Source: an uncultured Cohaesibacter sp. (GTDB lineage Bacteria; Pseudomonadota; Alphaproteobacteria; Rhizobiales; Cohaesibacteraceae). Taken from it: a DNA stretch of 64,000 nucleotides. The stretch is taken from contig NZ_OY781091.1 in NCBI RefSeq assembly GCF_963676275.1, forward strand, positions 3,822,775 through 3,886,774, given 5' to 3'. The notes under the pieces are model-generated. The model was not told the DNA's origin. It saw only the letters and a program-made list of their open reading frames with translations, and searched no databases. Shown piece by piece: positions 51,794-60,504 of this stretch. Within the stretch, counting starts at the first letter, position 1, and every line of letters starts with the position of its first letter. The translations under genes were made by a program, and so were the position numbers.

Positions 51794-53209
51794 ATGGCTG
51801 ATTTTGACGTGCTGATCCGTGGCGGCACATGCGTTACGGCGGCAGACACCTTTTCCGCCGATATCGCCATCAAGGATGGCACCATCATCGCAACGGGCAA
51901 GGATCTGGGCTCCGCCGACAAGGAGATCGACGCATCCGGCCTGCTGGTCATGCCCGGTGGCATCGACAGCCACGTCCATCTGGCCCAGCCCTCCGCCCCC
52001 GGCACCCCGCAAATGGTGGACGGTTTTGAAACCGGCACCCGCTCGGCCATTGCCGGAGGCACGACCACGGTCATTCCTTTTGCCCAGCAGCCGCGCGGTG
52101 CGGGCTTGAGGGAAACCGTCGAGGATTACCATTCCCGCGCGCGCGGACAGGCCTATTGCGACTATGGCTTTCACCTGATCATCACCGACCCGACCCCGCA
52201 GGTTCTGGGGCAGGAACTGCCAGCCCTCGTCGCCGACGGCTACACCTCCTTCAAGGTCTTCATGACCTATGACGACATGGTGCTCAATGATCGCCAGCTG
52301 CTGGAAGTGTTCGATTGTGCCAAGGATTGCAAGGCCCTCGTCATGGTCCATGCCGAAGGCTATGACGCCATCCGCTACATGACCGAAAAGCTGGAACGCG
52401 AAGGCAAGACCGCCCCCTATTATCACGGCGTCTCGCGCCCGCAGATCGTAGAGCGGGAAGCCGCCCATCGCGCCATCAGCCACGCCCAGCTCATCGATGT
52501 GCCGATCATGATCGTCCATGTCTCAGGCCGCGAGGCCATGGAGCAGATCCGCTGGGCCCAGAAGAAGGGCATCAGGATCTTTGGCGAAACCTGCACCCAA
52601 TATATCGCCCTCACAGCCGACGACATGAAGGGCTTCAACATGGATGACAGCGGCAGCAAATATGTCTGCTCGCCACCGCCCCGCGATCACGACAGCTGGG
52701 ACGCCATCTGGGAAGGCATCCGCGGCGGTGTCTTCCAGACCTTCTCCTCCGATCACTGCCCCTTCTTCTATGAAGGCCCTCAAGGCAAGATGACCGGCAA
52801 GGCCAAAAGCTCCTTCCGCTGGGTTCCGAACGGTTTGCCGGGCGTGGAGAACCGCATGCAGATTTTCTTCTCCGAAGGCGTTGGCAAGGGCCGCATCACG
52901 CTGAATGAATTTGTCGCCCTCACCTCGACCAACCACGCCAAGATGTATGGCCTCTATCCCAAGAAAGGCTCCATCGCTCCGGGCTTTGACGCTGACATCG
53001 TCATCTGGGATCCGAACCGGGAAGAGACCATCACCCAGGCCGGCATGCACCATGCCGCCGACTACACCCCCTATGAGGGCCACAGGGTCAAGGGCTGGCC
53101 CGTGATGACACTGGTGCGCGGCAAGATCGCCTGCGAAGAAGGCAAGATCACCGGCTCAGTCGGCGATGGTCAGTTCCTCAAGCGCGGCTATTCGGCCTTC
53201 GTAAAATAG
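51794..53209 (+). CDS. hydA: Hydantoinase / dihydropyrimidinase
   Basis: A 471-residue amidohydrolase with the binuclear-metal site of cyclic-amide hydrolases: HxH in MPGGIDSHVHLAQPSAPGTP, the carboxylated lysine in TSFKVFMTYDDMVL, histidines in MVHAEGYDAIRY and IMIVHVSGREAM, and the catalytic aspartate in TFSSDHCPF. It opens hydantoin or dihydropyrimidine rings to N-carbamoyl amino acids. A GGAAAGG ribosome site precedes the ATG. Its products are the natural substrates of the two carbamoylases encoded at 39382-41563. The unusual CTQYIALTADDMKGFNMD region is normal for the D-hydantoinase branch. Confidence 0.93.
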   Translation: MADFDVLIRGGTCVTAADTFSADIAIKDGTIIATGKDLGSADKEIDASGLLVMPGGIDSHVHLAQPSAPGTPQMVDGFETGTRSAIAGGTTTVIPFAQQPRGAGLRETVEDYHSRARGQAYCDYGFHLIITDPTPQVLGQELPALVADGYTSFKVFMTYDDMVLNDRQLLEVFDCAKDCKALVMVHAEGYDAIRYMTEKLEREGKTAPYYHGVSRPQIVEREAAHRAISHAQLIDVPIMIVHVSGREAMEQIRWAQKKGIRIFGETCTQYIALTADDMKGFNMDDSGSKYVCSPPPRDHDSWDAIWEGIRGGVFQTFSSDHCPFFYEGPQGKMTGKAKSSFRWVPNGLPGVENRMQIFFSEGVGKGRITLNEFVALTSTNHAKMYGLYPKKGSIAPGFDADIVIWDPNREETITQAGMHHAADYTPYEGHRVKGWPVMTLVRGKIACEEGKITGSVGDGQFLKRGYSAFVK

Positions 53210-53230
53210 AGCATAAAATAGAGACATAGA

Positions 53231-53269
53231 AAAAGGGCGACCCAGCAGATCGGGCCGCCCTTGCTTTTT
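53231..53269 (+). terminator. Intrinsic terminator after the hydantoinase gene
   Basis: GGGCGACCC and GGGCCGCCC form a stem with one mismatch around AGCAGATC, followed by TTGCTTTTT. AAAA precedes the stem. It closes the RpiR-ABC-hydantoinase transcription unit and separates it from the cyclase gene. Confidence 0.82.
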
Positions 53270-53553
53270 CTTCGCGATACAGTTCACGGCCAATTCCACT
53301 GCGCCCGTGATACAGCAAAAGCCATTTTGCATCTGAAATCACCAACCAGAGCCCTGATCAGGCAGCTTCGAAGCGGTTGAGAGGCGCAGTTCTCAACATG
53401 CCTTTCCTCTCGATCCAAATCCGCGTTCGAAGCCAAAACGGGCAGATTTCCGCCATTTCCCTCGCCAGACCCAACATCTGCGCGATAGACACAAATCCCA
53501 TTCCCACAAGAATTTTCTCACAAATCAAAGAAGTGTATCGCCATGCGAGTGAG

Positions 53554-53570
53554 ATAGGGGTTTCCCCTAT
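53554..53570. promoter_or_regulatory. Short perfect palindrome upstream of the cyclase gene
   Basis: ATAGGGG-TTT-CCCCTAT is a seven-base perfect inverted repeat with a three-base loop. It may be an operator or a small hairpin in the leader; no further support is visible. Confidence 0.4.
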
Positions 53571-53924
53571 TGCCTAATTAACCACGATACGGTACGACTA
53601 TCTCGCAAAGTGGGATAGGCTCGGTTTTGACAGCCGACCGTAGTGGAGGAACCCAAGGTGATTGAAGTCGCGTGCGACGCGGTATTCCAGGCCAATTTCA
53701 TCAAGTGAATGGAGTGCCCGATCACCTGTCACCAACGTTCCCTGCGCCCTTTAACAAGGCGCATGGTACGGACTGTTGATGAGGCCCGTCAGGTGTCTCT
53801 TTGGCTTTTGCTCACGTCCCCAGGCTTTTGCCCGCGCCTTGTTCGAGCAATCGGATCGAGGCCCGAAGGGCGCGTAATCGTTAAGAATGCTCTCATGTGA
53901 AGAGCGATAATGATGGAGTTAAAA

Positions 53925-54857
53925 ATGGGAAAAAAAGTCTTCGTTGATCTGAGCCATCCGTTTTTCGGTGACATGCCACTGTGGCCATACTTTTCCAAAC
54001 CGGAAATTGCCCCCATGCACAGCATGGCAAAGGCAGGTGTTTTGACTCAGTCGATCAAATGCACCATGCATACCGGCACCCACTGCGACGCACCGCGTCA
54101 CGTCATGGAACGCATGTTCGACGGCAGCCGCGCTCTTTACACCCACGAACTGCCGGTTGACGCCTATTGCGGCGACGCTGTCTGCCTTGACGTTCGCGTT
54201 GATCGCTGGAAGCTGATCATGCCGGAAGATCTGGAAGCTGCGGTAGAACGCGCAGGCATGAAACCGGCTGATCTGGAAGGCATGGTTGTCTGCCTCAACA
54301 CCGGCATGCACCGCAAATTTGACGATTCCAAAGACTATTATCACTATTCTCTGGGCACCGGCATCGACGCTGGCAAATGGTTCGTCAAGCACAAGGTCAA
54401 AGTGGTCGCTCTCGACCAGCAGGCTCTCGACCATCCGCTGCATACATCCATGGGCAATAACGGCACATGCATGAATCTGCCCGGTTATTCCGGCCGCACC
54501 ATCGTTGAGGAATTCATCGACGAATTCGGCGAAGAAGCCTATGCAGAATTTGACCGCGCAACCTACATCAAGGTTCATGGTCAGGCCAAATATGACGAGA
54601 AATTCGGCGAGCTGGAAGCAACCGGCAACTGCGGCACCTGGGAACCTTGCCACAAATATCTGCTGGGCAACGGCATCGTCGGCGTGGAAAATCTGGGCGG
54701 CGATCTCGACAAGGTCAAGAACAAGAAATTCCGCTTCTTCGCTCTGCCAATCCGCTGGCACATGGGCGATGGCTCGATGGTTCGCTGCGTAGCAGAAATC
54801 GACGAGGACGATCTCGTCGAAGCAGAACCACGCCTCTACAAATATGGTGCAATGTAA
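53925..54857 (+). CDS. Cyclase-family (kynurenine formamidase/isatin hydrolase-like) amidohydrolase
   Basis: A 310-residue metal-dependent hydrolase. It starts KKVFVDLSHPFFGDMPLWPY, and the metal-binding signature is MHTGTHCDAPRHVMERMFDG (HxGTHxDxPxH). Further conserved parts are VALDQQALDHPLH and NGTCMNLPG. The family hydrolyses cyclic or N-formyl amides, and it is somewhat longer than typical kynurenine formamidases (about 210-260). GGAG lies seven bases before the ATG at 53925. It stands after the hydantoinase but behind a terminator, so it has its own promoter. A second ring-opening or deformylating step in ureide breakdown is plausible. Confidence 0.85.
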   Translation: MGKKVFVDLSHPFFGDMPLWPYFSKPEIAPMHSMAKAGVLTQSIKCTMHTGTHCDAPRHVMERMFDGSRALYTHELPVDAYCGDAVCLDVRVDRWKLIMPEDLEAAVERAGMKPADLEGMVVCLNTGMHRKFDDSKDYYHYSLGTGIDAGKWFVKHKVKVVALDQQALDHPLHTSMGNNGTCMNLPGYSGRTIVEEFIDEFGEEAYAEFDRATYIKVHGQAKYDEKFGELEATGNCGTWEPCHKYLLGNGIVGVENLGGDLDKVKNKKFRFFALPIRWHMGDGSMVRCVAEIDEDDLVEAEPRLYKYGAM

Positions 54858-55212
54858 GCGCCAAATAAGAGCTTCCCTACCATAAGCGCCAATTCTGATG
54901 ACCGCCATTGCGGCGGCCATCAGTCTCATGATGAGAGCTGGAACCACCTAACGGGTTCATTGGCTCTGATCATGAAAAGCCCCGTGGATATTGCAATGGT
55001 CTGTTCAGTCACAGTCCGCCAAGCAGTGCCACAGGCTTTTGTCATCGAACCATGCGCAGGCAAGATTTGATGATACATCACCCCAACCAAGGTGATGACC
55101 TTTTCGGTCCAATACAGTAATGACTCCCTTGCAGCAACCAGCCTCCCTGCGGTTGCTGCATTTCTTTTTCTTCTCCCGGACACTCAAAAAGCAAAGCTGC
55201 CGCCGAGCAGCC
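54858..55212. other. Convergent intergenic region with hairpins
   Basis: This lies between the convergent cyclase and lactonase genes. CTGATGACCGCC (54895-54906) pairs with GGCGGCCATCAG (54912-54923) with one mismatch and no T-run. CATCACC (55076-55082) pairs with GGTGATG (55091-55097). These may end transcription from either side. No gene is seen. Confidence 0.55.
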
Positions 55213-56199
55213 TCAGTCAAGGCCAAGCACCCAGCTAGGGCCATCGCCAGTGTCAAAATCCGCCTTGTGCGTCAGTCTTCCGGCATCATCAATGGCATAG
55301 ATGCTGCCCCGCGCACCGAAATTCCCCATGGCAACGAGCCAACCGTCATCAGGGGAAAGATGCATTGAACGCACATGCTCGGGCGAAGCAATAGTGTCGA
55401 TTACAAACAAGCCCCCCTCACCCGGCTTGCGCCCCAGCGCAACCAGTCGATCAGCCGCCCGCTCCGAGGCAAACAGTCTCGAACCATCCCCACTGATCAC
55501 CAGATCACCCGCCCACATCTTGCCCTCAGACGACCCAAGCGCGATTGCGCCATTTTCCCTCAAGGCCATTTGACCCGCAGCAATGCCGACAGGGACAACA
55601 GTGCCGCCATTTTCAGTGATGACAAACAGGCAATCGCCCTCCGGCGCGGCAACGATATGGCGCGGCCCGCTGCCCGCAGCAAAGGCAAGGCAGGCAACCT
55701 CCTCAAGACGCCCGGAAACATCGTCAAGGCGATATTGGCGCAACAGATCATCGCGACAAGCCGTGCCGTAAACCATGCCATGGCATTGCCTCAGGCAATG
55801 GGCAAGCGCACCAAGCGGCTCGCGTGCGGTCACTTCAGACAGAATGCCATTGGCCCCGATCCGCACGGCAAGCGAATTGCTCCCCCCGGCAGCCAGCAAA
55901 AAGCGGCCATTGGCGCTGATCGAGAGATAGGGGCAGCTTTCCGCAATATCCAGCTTGCCCACCATCTCAAGACCGGTCCGCTCCTCATTGAGCCGCAAGC
56001 TCAGTAAGGCCGGATTTTCGCCGCGAAAGGCCAGATAGACCATGTCACCGGCAAGGACGGCAGGCATCGCTGCCGATTTGCCCGCTACCGCCTCCAGCGG
56101 TTGGCGCTCCAACGCCTTCACGCTCCATTGCTCACAATCAATTTCAAAGATGCGCACATCAAGCGCGCCAGACTGACAAGTCAGGATCTTTCTTTTCAT
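55213..56199 (-). CDS. Lactonase family (6-phosphogluconolactonase-like beta-propeller)
   Basis: A 328-residue protein reading as a seven-bladed propeller of the YbhE/Pgl lactonase family: repeated strands such as CPYLSISANGRFLLAAGGSN, GSGPRHIVAAPEGDCLFVIT, AGDLVISGDGSRLFASERA and VRSMHLSPDDGWLVAMGNFG. The start is taken at the ATG at 56197-56199 (MKRKILTCQSG), directly after the preceding gene; longer frames run back through that gene. It would hydrolyse a sugar lactone, fitting the uronate dehydrogenase-like gene before it, whose product is an aldarolactone. Confidence 0.82.
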   Translation of the reverse strand: MKRKILTCQSGALDVRIFEIDCEQWSVKALERQPLEAVAGKSAAMPAVLAGDMVYLAFRGENPALLSLRLNEERTGLEMVGKLDIAESCPYLSISANGRFLLAAGGSNSLAVRIGANGILSEVTAREPLGALAHCLRQCHGMVYGTACRDDLLRQYRLDDVSGRLEEVACLAFAAGSGPRHIVAAPEGDCLFVITENGGTVVPVGIAAGQMALRENGAIALGSSEGKMWAGDLVISGDGSRLFASERAADRLVALGRKPGEGGLFVIDTIASPEHVRSMHLSPDDGWLVAMGNFGARGSIYAIDDAGRLTHKADFDTGDGPSWVLGLD

Positions 56200-56200
56200 A

Positions 56201-57031
56201 TCAGCGTCCAACAATCCCTTTGCCATCAACAAGATAGGCCAAGTTCCCAAGAAATTCGCGTCCACAGGTAGAACCGCCCTGAAGCCGGTAGCCCGGGCTG
56301 TCAGGCTCTGCCGCCTCTTCAGTGACATCGCCAGCATAGATCTCGGCATCATCCTGAGGGCAATAGCCAAGCGCATAGGCACGGCGATTGTCATAGCAGG
56401 CGCGTCTGTTGTCGGAAATGCCGAAGACCGTCTCGCAATGGTAATCGGCTTCCAGCCCGAGCCGGACCAACGCACACATGTCCCGATGGGAGATCCACAT
56501 GATCAAATGCCGCTGCAAGGTCGGCCTTTCCAGAAAGGCTCCGATGCGAATGACAAAGCCACGGACCCCGCTCTTGTCGGCATAGAGCTGGGCCAGAGCT
56601 TCACCGAACAGCTTGCTTGCCCCATAGCGTGAATCCGGGCGCATGGGCGATGACAAATCGAGCCTCTGCCCCACGGGATACATACCCAGAACATGGTTCG
56701 TACTGCCAAAGATGAACCGCTCCACGCGTTGATCGGCGGCAGCCTGCCAGAGATTGGCCGTGCCTTGAATATTGGGGCCGATCAGCTCTTCCCAGCCTTT
56801 TTCATGCGACTGGCCTGCCATGTGAATGATGGCATCCACATCAGAGCAGATTTCGCTGACAAAGCCCGGATCCGTCAAGTCCCCGGCCATTCGCTCGAAC
56901 GGCTTGCCTTCCGGCATCCCCTCAAGCGTGAGATCTGTCAGCCGCCAGATCTCGCCGGCCCGCGGCATCATTCTGGCCAGAATCTGACCAATCTTTCCCG
57001 CCGCGCCGGTCAACAAAATATGTCGCACCAT
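56201..57031 (-). CDS. udh: NAD-dependent epimerase-fold dehydrogenase, uronate dehydrogenase-like
   Basis: A 276-residue short-chain (extended) dehydrogenase: HILLTGAAGKIGQILARMM (NAD motif), IIHMAGQSHEKGWEELIGPN, FIFGSTNHVLGMYP, RPDSRYGASKLFGEALAQLY (catalytic YxxxK) and VIRIGAF. The STNHVLGMYP and YGASKLFGE segments and the length follow Agrobacterium-type uronate dehydrogenase, which oxidises glucuronate or galacturonate to the aldaro-lactone. The downstream lactonase supports this role. The exact uronate is unknown. Confidence 0.78.
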   Translation of the reverse strand: MVRHILLTGAAGKIGQILARMMPRAGEIWRLTDLTLEGMPEGKPFERMAGDLTDPGFVSEICSDVDAIIHMAGQSHEKGWEELIGPNIQGTANLWQAAADQRVERFIFGSTNHVLGMYPVGQRLDLSSPMRPDSRYGASKLFGEALAQLYADKSGVRGFVIRIGAFLERPTLQRHLIMWISHRDMCALVRLGLEADYHCETVFGISDNRRACYDNRRAYALGYCPQDDAEIYAGDVTEEAAEPDSPGYRLQGGSTCGREFLGNLAYLVDGKGIVGR

Positions 57032-57109
57032 AGCCCCTCCCGCACAGGCTCATTCTGCTCGCTCTTGCTTCAGGAGCAATCCCTGATGCCTTAAAATCCT
57101 TGCCGGAAA

Positions 57110-58174
57110 TCAAATGCTCTCCGGCATGACAAGACCGAGCGATATGGCCCATTCATACAGCCCCGCCAGAATGCTTTCGGAAAGTGGTATTCCCTGCGCA
57201 AGACGCGCTTCTCTGAGCGCCTGCGCCCGATCACCGGCAACGCGCGGCGGCGCGCCCTGATCATCAGCCGGTTTGCTCTGGCGGATCGCTTCGCCAAGAA
57301 AGCCGGTTTCAAGAGCAAAGCTCTCTCCGCCACCAAAGGCCGCCGGATCCAGAACCTGAATGAAAATGTTATTCACCCAGCCCGTTGGCTGGCGCTTGCG
57401 ACCATAGCCGGATAAACCGTGGGTCAAGGCCTCGACCGTCATGCCGAGCCCTGTTCCCTTGTGACCGGAGGAAAAGCCGCCAAGCGGCATGATGGCACCG
57501 GGCTCCGCAGCGAAGCGAACCGAGGGATCGCGGCTCGGCTTTCCATCCGCATCAATCAGCCAGTCATGGTCGAATGAACGTTTCTCCCTGTGCAGACGAT
57601 TGACCATGCCGTTGGTTGTCTCGGCCGTGCTCATATCGAGCATCACCGCCCCGCCCGCCGCCGGATAGCCAATGGCGAAAGGATTGGTCGAAAGCACCGG
57701 CTGACAGCCGCCAAAGGGGGCAACGCTGCGCTCGGTTGGATCGGAAACCATGACAAGGCCGAAAAGCCCGCGATCAATGACCGGTTTGAGATAGGATACC
57801 AGTCCCGCCGTATGATGGGCATTGCGAATAGAAAGGCTATAGCAGCCGCAATATTCGGCCTTGTCCATGGCAAACTGGAGCCCAGTTGTGATCAGCCACG
57901 GCCCGGCAAGCCTGCCACCATCCCACAAGGCGGCAGCCGGGCGCTCATTGAGCACCTTGTAGGAACCATCCAGCGCCATGTCTCCAGCCTTTGCAGATGC
58001 CAGATAGGCAGGCAGCAGGGCCAGTCCATGGGTGTCGTGGCCGAGCAGATCACCCTCGACAAGACTCTGTGCCACATTCCTTGCTATATGCGCTGAAATC
58101 CCAACAGCTTCCAACGCCTTGCTGGCGAAGCCAACAAGTGCATCGGCCTCGTAAAGGCCTGATTGTCCAAACAT
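57110..58174 (-). CDS. Malate/L-lactate dehydrogenase family oxidoreductase
   Basis: A 354-residue NAD(P)-dependent enzyme of the YlbC/ComC/AllD family, a fold unrelated to classical malate dehydrogenase. Landmarks are LVEGDLLGHDTHGLALLPAY, the catalytic SIRNAHHTAGLVSYLKPVIDRGL, VAPFGGCQPVLSTNPFAIGYP and PLGGFSSGHKGTGLGMTVEALTHGLSGYG. The ATG at 58172-58174 follows GAAGGGGG; longer frames are rejected. It precedes the uronate dehydrogenase gene by 78 bases and probably oxidises a 2-hydroxy acid in the same pathway. Ureidoglycolate dehydrogenases also belong to this family, so a link to ureide metabolism cannot be excluded. Confidence 0.87.
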   Translation of the reverse strand: MFGQSGLYEADALVGFASKALEAVGISAHIARNVAQSLVEGDLLGHDTHGLALLPAYLASAKAGDMALDGSYKVLNERPAAALWDGGRLAGPWLITTGLQFAMDKAEYCGCYSLSIRNAHHTAGLVSYLKPVIDRGLFGLVMVSDPTERSVAPFGGCQPVLSTNPFAIGYPAAGGAVMLDMSTAETTNGMVNRLHREKRSFDHDWLIDADGKPSRDPSVRFAAEPGAIMPLGGFSSGHKGTGLGMTVEALTHGLSGYGRKRQPTGWVNNIFIQVLDPAAFGGGESFALETGFLGEAIRQSKPADDQGAPPRVAGDRAQALREARLAQGIPLSESILAGLYEWAISLGLVMPESI

Positions 58175-58687
58175 TGATCCCCCTTCACTGAAAATCTGGC
58201 GGTGCCCGACCCGATTGATCCGGCCCGCCATTCATGCTCCCCCATCATTTGCTCTTCCCGCCCCCATGCGAGAGAAAAATCATCCCCTTTGATCTTTCAG
58301 AGCAATGCCTTGATCGCAAATTGAAAATATCTGTCGCGCAAATTCGTCAGTCAAAACTGAGATGAAATTATGGGAATGCCTTGCAAGGCCAGTTCCCAAA
58401 GGCATGAAACATGCCGGCAAGACCTCCAGTATAGTCTTTTTGCCTCATAATGACAAATTGACAAAAACACCGGTCAGAGTGTCAATCTGCCGGTGCAACA
58501 ACACAGGATTTAGGCCAGAGCATCATACCGGTCTTCTGATCGGAACCAGAAGACAGCCAGCGCAACGAGGATGTATCGCAATGCCAATATCCATCGCCAG
58601 AAGATGATATGGGCAAGGATTGGTCTCTCTGGCCGCAGGGAAATTTCTCCCTGCGGCCTCGCTCACCACATTATTTCTTAGGCGTCC
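58175..58687. other. Intergenic region with several hairpins
   Basis: No gene is supported. It should contain the promoter of the dehydrogenase-udh-lactonase unit (minus) and the end of the TRAP operon. GTCTTCTG (58531-58538) and CAGAAGAC (58547-58554), CACCGG and CCGGTG around 58470-58497, and a strong hairpin at 58631-58658 are visible. Confidence 0.6.
58631..58658 (-). terminator. Hairpin at the end of the TRAP operon
   Basis: GGCCGCAGGGA (58631-58641) and TCCCTGCGGCC (58648-58658) form a perfect 11-base-pair stem 30 bases beyond the DctM stop. No T-run follows on the minus strand, so termination may be Rho-assisted, but the position fits an operon end. Confidence 0.7.
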
Positions 58688-59980
58688 CTATTGGGCTGGC
58701 CCCATCACCAGATCAGGCAGCCAGAGAGTGATCTCCGGCACTGCGGCAATCAGTATCAGCACGATAATCGGCGGGATCAGCAAGGGCAGAATGGATATCG
58801 CCAGCTTTTCGAAGCGCACGCCGGATACGGCGGACATCAGATAGAGCCCAACCCCGAGCGGCGGAGTGGCAATCCCCAACAGCAACGACAGGGTGATGAC
58901 CATGCCGAACTGCACCCGATCGATGCCGAACATGTCGGCGATCGGCAGCAACAGCGGCAACAGGATGATCTTGGCAGGCGTTGCCTCCATGAAGCATCCG
59001 ATCAGCACCAGCAGGGCAATGGTAAAGGCCAGAAAGACCCCCTTGCTCGAAATGGTCGCAAGGATGCCCGAAGCAAAGGCCTGCGGTACCTGCTCAAAGG
59101 CAAACAGCCAGCCCATGATCTGGGAAACCCCGATGATCATCATGATCAGAGCCGCCAGCGACGCACTCTGCTCAAGCGCGTCCCACAGGGCACTGAGCTT
59201 GAGCTTGCGATAGAACAATCCGATCAGGATTGAATAACCACAGGCGATCACGCCAGCCTCAGTTGCCGTCGCAAAGCCGAACACGATTGCTCCCAGAATG
59301 ATGCCCGGTGCAATCAGCGCAGGAATGCCTTCCACCGTTGCCTTGCCCAATTCGCACAGGGTTGCGCGCTTCTCGCGCGGCATGGGGACCCAAATGGCCA
59401 ATGTGCGAATATACAGGATGAAGGAGATCGCCACCAGAATTCCGGGCACGATCCCGGCGAGGAACAGTCGGGCGACAGACTCGCTTGCAAGCCATGCATA
59501 AACAATCAGGCTGATGGATGGCGGCACAATGGGCCCGACAAGAGAGGTGGCCACCGTCAATGCGGCGGAAAATTCCGGCGTATAGCCACGTGAACGCATG
59601 GCCTTGACTTCGAGCTGGCCAAGCCCGGCAATATCGGCTGTGGCAGCGCCTGACACCCCGGCGAAAAGCAGCGAGGCAAGCACGTTGACATAGGCAAGTC
59701 CGGCGCGGAAATGACCGACAAGCGCCAGCGCGAAATTGAAGATCCTGTCGGTCAGCCCGATGGCATTCATCAGATTGCCCGCCAGAATGAAGAAGGGGAT
59801 GGCCAACAGGCCGGGCTTTGCCGCCCCATCTATGATCTGCTGCGGCACAACCAGACTCTGATCGCCGAAACCGGCATAATAGAGCCCGGCCACCGAAGCG
59901 GCACCAATGGCGACGATGACCGGAACCCCGATCATCATCAGGCAGACAAAGCCACCAATAACGAGAAATCCGAGTGTCAT
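58688..59980 (-). CDS. TRAP transporter large permease, DctM (third system)
   Basis: A 430-residue, roughly twelve-helix TRAP large subunit: AIPFFILAGNLMNAIGLTDR, GVSGAATADIAGLGQLEVKAM, TSLVGPIVPPSISLIVYAWL and IATPPLGVGLYLMSAVSG. It overlaps its DctQ gene by four bases. It is the last gene of a P-Q-M operon that could serve either the uronate genes downstream or the divergent M19/methyltransferase genes. Confidence 0.93.
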   Translation of the reverse strand: MTLGFLVIGGFVCLMMIGVPVIVAIGAASVAGLYYAGFGDQSLVVPQQIIDGAAKPGLLAIPFFILAGNLMNAIGLTDRIFNFALALVGHFRAGLAYVNVLASLLFAGVSGAATADIAGLGQLEVKAMRSRGYTPEFSAALTVATSLVGPIVPPSISLIVYAWLASESVARLFLAGIVPGILVAISFILYIRTLAIWVPMPREKRATLCELGKATVEGIPALIAPGIILGAIVFGFATATEAGVIACGYSILIGLFYRKLKLSALWDALEQSASLAALIMMIIGVSQIMGWLFAFEQVPQAFASGILATISSKGVFLAFTIALLVLIGCFMEATPAKIILLPLLLPIADMFGIDRVQFGMVITLSLLLGIATPPLGVGLYLMSAVSGVRFEKLAISILPLLIPPIIVLILIAAVPEITLWLPDLVMGPAQ

Positions 59981-60501
59981 GAGGCCTCATCCATCGCTTC
60001 AAGTGCGGGCGCTTTCACGAAAGGAACCACCTGTCCCAACGCGATAAGAATGAAATTGAGCAGCATATGCAGGAAAACCATGATGGCCGAAAGAAAGAGC
60101 GGCGCAGAACGGGTCCAGATCGGCAGATCGATCATGTCCATATTCGCATTCTGAAGGGCGATAAGGTCGGGAGCAGCCCTGAGGATGGCGATCATGAACA
60201 GCATGCCGATGGCACAGGCAAAAAGGCCACCGGCAATCCGCAGCGGTTTGGGCAACCGCACCATGAGAATATCCACCACGACATCCCGCTTCTGCCGGAC
60301 AATCGCAAAGAAGCCGAAGAAAAGCATCCAGGCGAACAACAGAAGCGTCCATGGAAAGACCCAGTCCAGGGCATGATCCAACGTCGCTCGCAAGATCACA
60401 TTGACCATATTGAGAGCGACCATGACCAACAGACAGACTGTAGCCAGCCATTTGAACAGCAGGCCCAATCTGTCAAGCAGCTTGTCGAGCGACGTCAGCA
60501 T
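59977..60501 (-). CDS. TRAP transporter small permease, DctQ (third system)
   Basis: A 174-residue four-helix subunit: FKWLATVCLLVMVALNMVNVILR, WVFPWTLLLFAWMLFFGFFAIVRQKRDVVVDIL and two further helices. It begins three bases after the binding-protein stop and overlaps DctM. Confidence 0.9.
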   Translation of the reverse strand: MLTSLDKLLDRLGLLFKWLATVCLLVMVALNMVNVILRATLDHALDWVFPWTLLLFAWMLFFGFFAIVRQKRDVVVDILMVRLPKPLRIAGGLFACAIGMLFMIAILRAAPDLIALQNANMDMIDLPIWTRSAPLFLSAIMVFLHMLLNFILIALGQVVPFVKAPALEAMDEAS

Positions 60502-60504
60502 CAG

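Larger units (their letters stand above)
53210..53924. other. Long non-coding region before the cyclase-family gene
   Basis: No gene is supported. The left end has an imperfect 12-base duplication (about 53200-53226) and a terminator. Near 53554-53570 there is a perfect palindrome. The segment 53630-53900 differs in texture from both flanks and contains short open frames without family signatures; it could be a decayed gene or leader. The cyclase promoter should be within it. Confidence 0.55.

Noticed and set aside
53709-53900. Short plus-strand frame (63 codons) before the cyclase gene, considered as a decayed transposase
   Set aside because: No DDE, zinc-finger or transposase motif and no flanking inverted repeats or target duplication could be seen.
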